From positions 7,008-18,589 of the forward strand of contig DIFU01000054.1 in assembly GCA_002419285.1 (NCBI GenBank): a stretch of 11,582 nucleotides of DNA, written 5' to 3'. Made by a program: the position numbers and the translations under genes. This DNA is from Prolixibacteraceae bacterium UBA5740 (GTDB lineage Bacteria; Bacteroidota; Bacteroidia; Bacteroidales; Prolixibacteraceae). This document shows, in pieces, positions 8,393-11,582 of this stretch. Each line of letters opens with the position of its first letter. The stretch's first letter is position 1. A model generated the notes under the pieces. The model searched no databases. It saw nothing but the letters and a program-made list of their open reading frames with translations, and was not told where the DNA came from.

Positions 8393-9286
8393 TCAGGCCA
8401 TAGACCACTGGTTAAGATTTTTCTCCATGAAATATACATAGGCGTGCTCCAGATTGGGTTCAATCTGGTGGCCATAATATCCGTTGATGTCATCGGCAAC
8501 TACCTGCAGTTCCCAGCCTTTTTCGGAAGGGATGGTGGAAATCACCGGGTATTTGTCGTTGATTTCGAGGTATTCTTTCTCGGTGGCCTGAATCAGCCAG
8601 ACTTTCCCATCGGCTTCTTTCGTCAATTCCTCGGGCGATCCGGTGAAAGCAAGAGAACCCTTGTTCAGAAGGGCTACATTTTCACAGGTACTGGAAATAT
8701 CCCCGACGATGTGCGTCGATAGGATGATGATTACGTCGCGGGAGCTGATGCGGGAGAGCAAGTTCCTGAACCGGATTCTTTCTTCCGGATCGAGACCGGT
8801 GGTTGGTTCATCAACAATAATGATTTTGGGATCATTGATCAGTGCCTGTGCGATACCCAGCCGTCGTTTCATACCACCCGACAAACGGTTGGCATTGCGG
8901 TCGCGAGCTTCAAACAGTCCAACTTCTTCCAACATCCGGTCGACTGCCTCATGCCTGACACTCCGGCTTTTCATTCCGGCCAGCCTGGCGGTATAATCGA
9001 GAAACTCCCATGTTTTCAGCTTGGCAAAAAAACGGAAGTCCTGTGGCAGATATCCAAGCATGGCCCGAATTTCCTTGCGGTTTTTCATCAGGTCCAGTCC
9101 ATCGATGGTTACCTTGCCGCTGCTTGGTTTCATCAGCGTCACCAGTATTCGCATCAGCGTTGACTTTCCTGCTCCATTGGGCCCCAGAAGCCCGAACATT
9201 CCGTTTGGAATTGTCAGGTCAATATCTTTGAGAGCCCATTTTCCGCCTCCGTATATCTTATTGAGATTTTCGATTTTTATTTCCAC
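8393..9286 (-). CDS. ABC transporter ATP-binding protein
   Basis: This cytoplasmic ATPase should energise the ABC-2 permease fusion that follows. All nucleotide-binding motifs are intact in the 297 residues: Walker A GPNGAGKS (35-42), Q-loop Gln82 in GYLPQDF, signature LSGGM (135-139), Walker B IIIVDEPTTGLD (from 155), and switch His192 in LSTHIVGD. The C-terminal 80 residues form the short variable extension common in ABC-2 (CcmA/NatA-like) ATPases. The start codon is GTG at 9286: it gives the standard N-terminus (MEIKIENLNKIYGG), and no in-frame ATG exists before the upstream TAA. It is the first gene of the minus-strand pump cluster. The next gene starts 16 nt after its stop. A promoter candidate lies about 90 nt upstream, with a hairpin in the leader. 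Confidence 0.96.
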   Translation of the reverse strand: MEIKIENLNKIYGGGKWALKDIDLTIPNGMFGLLGPNGAGKSTLMRILVTLMKPSSGKVTIDGLDLMKNRKEIRAMLGYLPQDFRFFAKLKTWEFLDYTARLAGMKSRSVRHEAVDRMLEEVGLFEARDRNANRLSGGMKRRLGIAQALINDPKIIIVDEPTTGLDPEERIRFRNLLSRISSRDVIIILSTHIVGDISSTCENVALLNKGSLAFTGSPEELTKEADGKVWLIQATEKEYLEINDKYPVISTIPSEKGWELQVVADDINGYYGHQIEPNLEHAYVYFMEKNLNQWSMA

Positions 9287-9320
9287 CTTGAATGCTTTAA
9301 AATATTGACGCCAAAATATG

Positions 9321-9336
9321 ACCGTGTTTTCACGGT
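9321..9336 (-). promoter_or_regulatory. Leader hairpin upstream of the ABC ATPase gene
   Basis: Perfect 6-bp arms ACCGTG and CACGGT enclose a 4-nt loop (AAAA on the minus strand), 35 nt before the GTG start. If transcription begins near 9370, this hairpin sits in the untranslated leader of the operon. Only a short interrupted T-rich stretch follows, so a strong terminator is unlikely. Either a stability element or a regulator dyad is possible. Confidence 0.35.
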
Positions 9337-9376
9337 AAGGTTTAATCGGGTTAGCTTATTTGTTTGTTATCACCCG

Positions 9377-9407
9377 CAAAAGTTACAACTATATCCGCAA
9401 TTCTCAA
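9377..9407 (-). promoter_or_regulatory. Candidate promoter of the ABC/RND operon
   Basis: On the minus strand a TTG (9407-9405) is followed after 19 nt by TAACTTTTG (9385-9377). This resembles the Bacteroidota pattern TTTG-N19-TAnnTTTG, with one extra T in the -7 box. Transcription would start near 9370, leaving a leader of about 85 nt before the GTG. It lies just downstream of the terminator of the preceding gene, as expected for an independent unit. Confidence 0.5.
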
Positions 9408-9425
9408 GGTGGTTGGGGTAATGAC

Positions 9426-9456
9426 AAAAAAATGGCCCCGAAATCCGGAGCCATTT
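9426..9456 (-). terminator. Intrinsic terminator after the small secreted protein gene
   Basis: On the minus strand an 11-bp stem (AAATGGCTCCG with CGGGGCCATTT, one G-U pair) closes a 5-nt loop and runs directly into seven T residues. It begins 23 nt after the stop codon at 9479. No U-tract exists on the plus strand, so it acts for the minus strand only. It should separate the upstream gene from the ABC/RND operon. Confidence 0.85.
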
Positions 9457-9478
9457 AAACACTTCTTCCTGATGAATA

Positions 9479-10054
9479 TTATTTCTCTAACGTAAAGCGA
9501 TAATCGTTGCTGCCATCAGCGAGGATCACATCGTAACTTCCGCTTTCCAGTTTGGAAATGTCAAAACCTTTCGTGGTGCTGAATTCCTTGCCCAGGGCGG
9601 CTTCGTATACGATATTCCTGTCTTTCATGAAAATAAGCTTCAGGTTGTTCTGATCAAAGTTGAGGTACGATACTTTCAGCATGTTGCCGTCAACCAGGAA
9701 AAAAGGATCAAAACGAAGCTCTGAGGCACCTACTTTCAATGAACCGTTCACGATTTCAATGTTGCGTTTTACCAAAGTGCTGTTGACCTTGAATGAAATT
9801 TCATACAGACCGTTTTCGAGTGCTGAGAAATCGTAAATTTTACGGTAATCTGCAGTGTTCTGCATTGATTGTTTGTAATATACGATTCTTCCTTCTCCTG
9901 ATTTAACGCTTACCTCGATTTTTGCAGGACTTTCATTGATCAATGCAACTACTGCCCTGTCGGCTGAAATGGGATATACATCCAGTCTCGGCTTCTCAAC
10001 GGCGCTGGTAACAACAGCTACCAGGGCCAGTACAAATGTTCCAATTGTTTTCAT
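9479..10054 (-). CDS. Small secreted beta-rich protein with two tandem similar domains, function unknown
   Basis: I do not recognise a named family. The 191-residue product starts with a Sec-type signal (MKTIGTFVLALVAVVTSA, cleavage near residue 18-19); no lipobox Cys is visible. The mature protein appears to be two similar halves, about 23-103 and 111-191. Each has an IVY strand, then a loop, a (Y/F)D(F/I)S(A/K)LE(N/S)G.Y motif, and ends in a strand with alternating hydrophobic residues (FSALENGLYEISF versus ISKLESGSYDVIL). This pattern resembles Ig-like/DUF3244-type and T9SS-sorting-like beta-sandwich domains of Bacteroidota, but there is no obvious C-terminal sorting signature, and the assignment is by appearance only. 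It is monocistronic: a promoter lies 33 nt upstream and a strong terminator follows. The exported location (periplasm or beyond) is inferred from the signal peptide. Confidence 0.85.
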   Translation of the reverse strand: MKTIGTFVLALVAVVTSAVEKPRLDVYPISADRAVVALINESPAKIEVSVKSGEGRIVYYKQSMQNTADYRKIYDFSALENGLYEISFKVNSTLVKRNIEIVNGSLKVGASELRFDPFFLVDGNMLKVSYLNFDQNNLKLIFMKDRNIVYEAALGKEFSTTKGFDISKLESGSYDVILADGSNDYRFTLEK

Positions 10055-10086
10055 AACTGTTTTCTATTTTGTGATTGTTTACGGGA

Positions 10087-10094
10087 CAAAGGTA
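10087..10094 (-). promoter_or_regulatory. Candidate promoter (-7 box) of the small secreted protein gene
   Basis: The minus strand reads TACCTTTG, an exact fit to the Bacteroidota -7 consensus TAnnTTTG, followed by TCC. Transcription would start near 10080, giving a leader of about 25 nt before ATG 10054. The -33 element is weak: a TTTT run lies about 23 nt upstream, inside the inverted repeat. Confidence 0.55.
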
Positions 10095-10101
10095 GGGAGT
10101 T

Positions 10102-10158
10102 TTTATAAACATGTTATAAAACATACTTTACGGAGGATCCAAAAACATGTTTTATAAC
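10102..10158. repeat. Nested AT-rich inverted repeats, candidate operator
   Basis: Perfect 12-bp arms GTTATAAAACAT (10113-10124) and ATGTTTTATAAC (10147-10158) face each other across 22 nt. Each arm is part of a further dyad: TTTATAA-ACATG-TTATAAA at 10102-10120, and the perfect palindrome AAAACATGTTTT at 10142-10153. The block lies directly upstream of the -7 box of the minus-strand gene and about 200 nt before the plus-strand comB. The arrangement suits a dimeric or tetrameric DNA-binding regulator. A cruciform or an RNA hairpin is less likely because it lies outside any predicted transcript. Confidence 0.5.
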
Positions 10159-10349
10159 ACATAGTTAACAAATCCAGGGTGTAAATTTTATAGTCTGGAG
10201 GCCTGAAACCCTTGGTATATCTGTGGTGGACACTGATTCCGGTTGATAGAGGGTTGTCTGTGCCATTATCTCCAAATTCATGAGAACCTTTTGGAAATTT
10301 GCCTTACCCTGCCCATTCCTTTCCGGGTAACCCTCTGCTTAAAACTTGC
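10159..10349. other. Intergenic stretch without recognisable gene
   Basis: This is the remainder of the 313-nt gap between the divergent secreted-protein gene and comB. I see no credible coding frame, RNA gene or repeat apart from a short GGGTAACCC dyad near 10325-10333. Upstream in-frame codons of comB in 10299-10367 are open but have no family similarity that I can see. Confidence 0.5.
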
Positions 10350-10357
10350 TATCTTCG
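10350..10357 (+). promoter_or_regulatory. Candidate -7 box of comB
   Basis: TATCTTCG is one base away from TAnnTTTG. It would place the transcript start only a few bases before ATG 10368, a near-leaderless arrangement. No clear -33 TTG lies 19-21 nt upstream. Its position argues for the 10368 start rather than the longer frame from 10299. Confidence 0.4.
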
Positions 10358-10367
10358 CATTTTTGTT

Positions 10368-11057
10368 ATGGAAATCCAGATATTGCAATTATTGGAGGGT
10401 GCCCGTCAGGCCAGGGGGTTAACTGTGGTCATTGATGTCTTCAGGGCTTTTTCGACTGCCTGCTATGCCGTAAGCAAAGGGGTCGGCCCAATTTATCCGG
10501 TTGGGAATATTGATGAGGCCTATGCCTTGAAAGAGAAAATTCCGGAATCCCTGCTGGTGGGCGAGCGGAATGAACGCCCCCCGGAGGGTTTCGATTTTGG
10601 AAATTCTCCTGCATTGCTTTTATCCTCCGATTTAACAGGCCGGGCAATGATCCATACCACCAGCTCAGGCACACAGGGAATCGTGAATGCGGTATTGGCC
10701 GATGAGATCCTTACGGGTAGCTTCGTCAATGCCGGAGCCATTGTAAGGTATATCCAAATGAGCAAACCTGATACCGTATCGCTGGTATGTATGGGGTATG
10801 CCTGCCAGTATCCCACGGATGAGGATACACTCTGCGCTGAATTTATCAGAAACCGGTTGCTGGGAATTGAATCCGACTTCGAGGCAATGCGGAAAACCAT
10901 CCGCCATGGCTCTGGTGCCCGGTTTTTTGAAGCAGTCAGCCAGAAATGGGCTCCATCTGCCGATTTTGACCTTTGTCTGGCTCCCGATCGTTTCAACTTT
11001 ATCCTGAAAGCTGTCAGGCGAAAAGAGGGTCTTTTACTGGAGAGACATGACATTTGA
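10368..11057 (+). CDS. comB: ComB-family 2-phosphosulfolactate phosphatase
   Basis: ComB removes the phosphate of 2-phosphosulfolactate to give sulfolactate, a step of phosphoenolpyruvate-dependent coenzyme M synthesis in methanogens; many bacteria without coenzyme M carry homologues of unproven role. The 229-residue product has the family hallmarks in order: VVIDVFRAFST (20-30), GERN (65-68), GFDFGNSP (74-81), HTTSSGTQG (96-104), a CMGYA segment followed by DEDTLCAEF (from 141), and a C-terminal PDRFNFIL. The acidic residues of DV.RA and DED are likely metal ligands by family analogy. I choose ATG 10368 because it gives the usual ComB N-terminus. An ATG at 10299 would add 23 residues lacking similarity and would overlap the promoter candidate. 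It is followed 42 nt later by a PLP-enzyme gene on the same strand, probably an operon. No comA, comC or comDE is visible in the window. Confidence 0.88.
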   Translation: MEIQILQLLEGARQARGLTVVIDVFRAFSTACYAVSKGVGPIYPVGNIDEAYALKEKIPESLLVGERNERPPEGFDFGNSPALLLSSDLTGRAMIHTTSSGTQGIVNAVLADEILTGSFVNAGAIVRYIQMSKPDTVSLVCMGYACQYPTDEDTLCAEFIRNRLLGIESDFEAMRKTIRHGSGARFFEAVSQKWAPSADFDLCLAPDRFNFILKAVRRKEGLLLERHDI

Positions 11058-11099
11058 ATTGATGATTTCAAGAAAAACAAGATTAATTTACCGGGTGAT

Positions 11100-11582
11100 A
11101 TGACTAAGAAATATGATTTTGATGAAGTGATTGACCGCAGGGGAACTGACTGTATCAAACACGACCTGCTCGAACCGTTTTTTGGTTCGGCTGATATTTT
11201 GCCTGTCTGGGTGGCGGATATGGATTTCCGGGTACCTGATTTTATCATGGATGCCATCCGCAAGCGACTCGAACATGATGTTCTGGGATATACCTACAGA
11301 AGTGAAGGTTTCTTTCAGTCGGTGGTCGGGTGGGTTAAACGCAGGCATAACTGGACCATCGACAGGGAATGGATTACTTTCAGTCCGGGGGTGGTGTCTG
11401 CCATCACTGCATCCGTTCTGGCACATACCGATCCCGGTGACAAGGTGATTGTGCAGCCTCCTGTGTATTTCCCCTTTTTTGAAAGTGTCAGGGGAGTGCA
11501 ACGCAGGTTGGTGGAAAATCCCCTGAAGTTGGAGAATGGACGCTATTATTTCGATCTGGAAGACCTGGAGTCGAAAATCGAC
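11100..11582 (+). CDS. MalY/PatB-type PLP-dependent aminotransferase / cystathionine beta-lyase, C-terminal part outside window
   Basis: The first 161 residues of a fold-type I PLP enzyme are present; the family usually has about 390. Hallmarks of the MalY/PatB group are visible: RRGTDCIKHD (13-22), LPVWVADMDF (34-43), LGYTYRSEGFF (62-72), ITFSPGVVSAI (92-102) and VIVQPPVYFPFF (117-128). The catalytic lysine lies beyond the window end. Known members cleave the C-S bond of cystathionine or cysteine conjugates, and others act as aminotransferases, so the reaction here cannot be fixed from this fragment. ATG 11100 gives the standard N-terminus. It follows comB by 42 nt on the same strand. The pairing with a sulfonate-type phosphatase suggests organosulfur metabolism, but this is an inference from context. 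Confidence 0.9.
   Translation, partial: MTKKYDFDEVIDRRGTDCIKHDLLEPFFGSADILPVWVADMDFRVPDFIMDAIRKRLEHDVLGYTYRSEGFFQSVVGWVKRRHNWTIDREWITFSPGVVSAITASVLAHTDPGDKVIVQPPVYFPFFESVRGVQRRLVENPLKLENGRYYFDLEDLESKID

Noticed and set aside
8377..8499. Extended TTG start for the ABC permease fusion
   Set aside because: It would overlap the 3' end of the ATPase gene, and the added 41 residues look like an out-of-frame reading of that gene. ATG 8376 gives a normal cytoplasmic N-terminus.
9321..9336. Reading the leader hairpin as a transcription attenuator or riboswitch
   Set aside because: The stem is only 6 bp, the following T-rich stretch is short and interrupted, and no alternative pairing or known riboswitch core was recognised.
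10299..10367. Upstream ATG extending ComB by 23 residues
   Set aside because: The added residues do not resemble the family N-terminus and contain the candidate -7 box TATCTTCG.
10520..11263. Minus-strand open frame of 247 codons opposite comB and the PLP-enzyme gene
   Set aside because: It spans two genuine plus-strand genes with clear family motifs and has a Ser/Lys/Arg-rich composition typical of antisense frames.

Overview
The window looks like chromosomal DNA of a Bacteroidota member, possibly of the Bacteroidales. The evidence is the promoter style (TAnnTTTG-type -7 boxes with weak or absent Shine-Dalgarno sequences), a lipoprotein-anchored RND adaptor, an ABC-2 permease fused to an M1-peptidase-like region, and a golvesin-like C-terminal domain. 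Genus and species cannot be told from the sequence. No rRNA, tRNA, CRISPR array, insertion sequence or phage gene was seen.

Layout. Positions 1-9286 hold five genes, all on the minus strand, in the transcription order: ABC ATPase (9286-8393); a 1122-residue ABC-2 permease / M1-like / golvesin-like fusion (8376-5008); TolC-type outer-membrane factor (4902-3400); RND periplasmic adaptor lipoprotein (3385-2330); RND inner-membrane pump (2173 to beyond position 1, so its C-terminus is missing). Gaps are 16, 105, 14 and 156 nt. A plausible Bacteroidota promoter lies at 9377-9407. The first three gaps are compatible with one transcript, while the 156-nt gap before the RND gene carries palindromes and a possible internal promoter. 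The ATPase and the RND gene both start with GTG.

Upstream on the same strand is a small secreted protein (10054-9479) made of two similar beta-rich halves. It has its own promoter and is followed by a clear intrinsic terminator (9426-9456), so it is insulated from the pump operon. Its upstream region contains nested AT-rich inverted repeats (10102-10158) immediately behind the promoter, which are a candidate operator.

From 10368 the plus strand carries a separate pair: a ComB-type 2-phosphosulfolactate phosphatase (10368-11057) and, 42 nt later, the N-terminal part of a PLP-dependent MalY/PatB-type aminotransferase / C-S lyase (11100 to the window end). This pair hints at organosulfur or sulfonate metabolism, but the actual substrates are not established by sequence.

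How the parts may work together: the RND pump, adaptor and TolC channel form a standard tripartite export system across both membranes. The ABC ATPase should power the fused permease. The fusion keeps the fold outline of an M1 aminopeptidase on the periplasmic side but has no HExxH zinc motif, so it is more likely a binding or sensing module than a peptidase. The co-location of this unusual ABC transporter with a complete RND tripartite pump is the most interesting point of the window.
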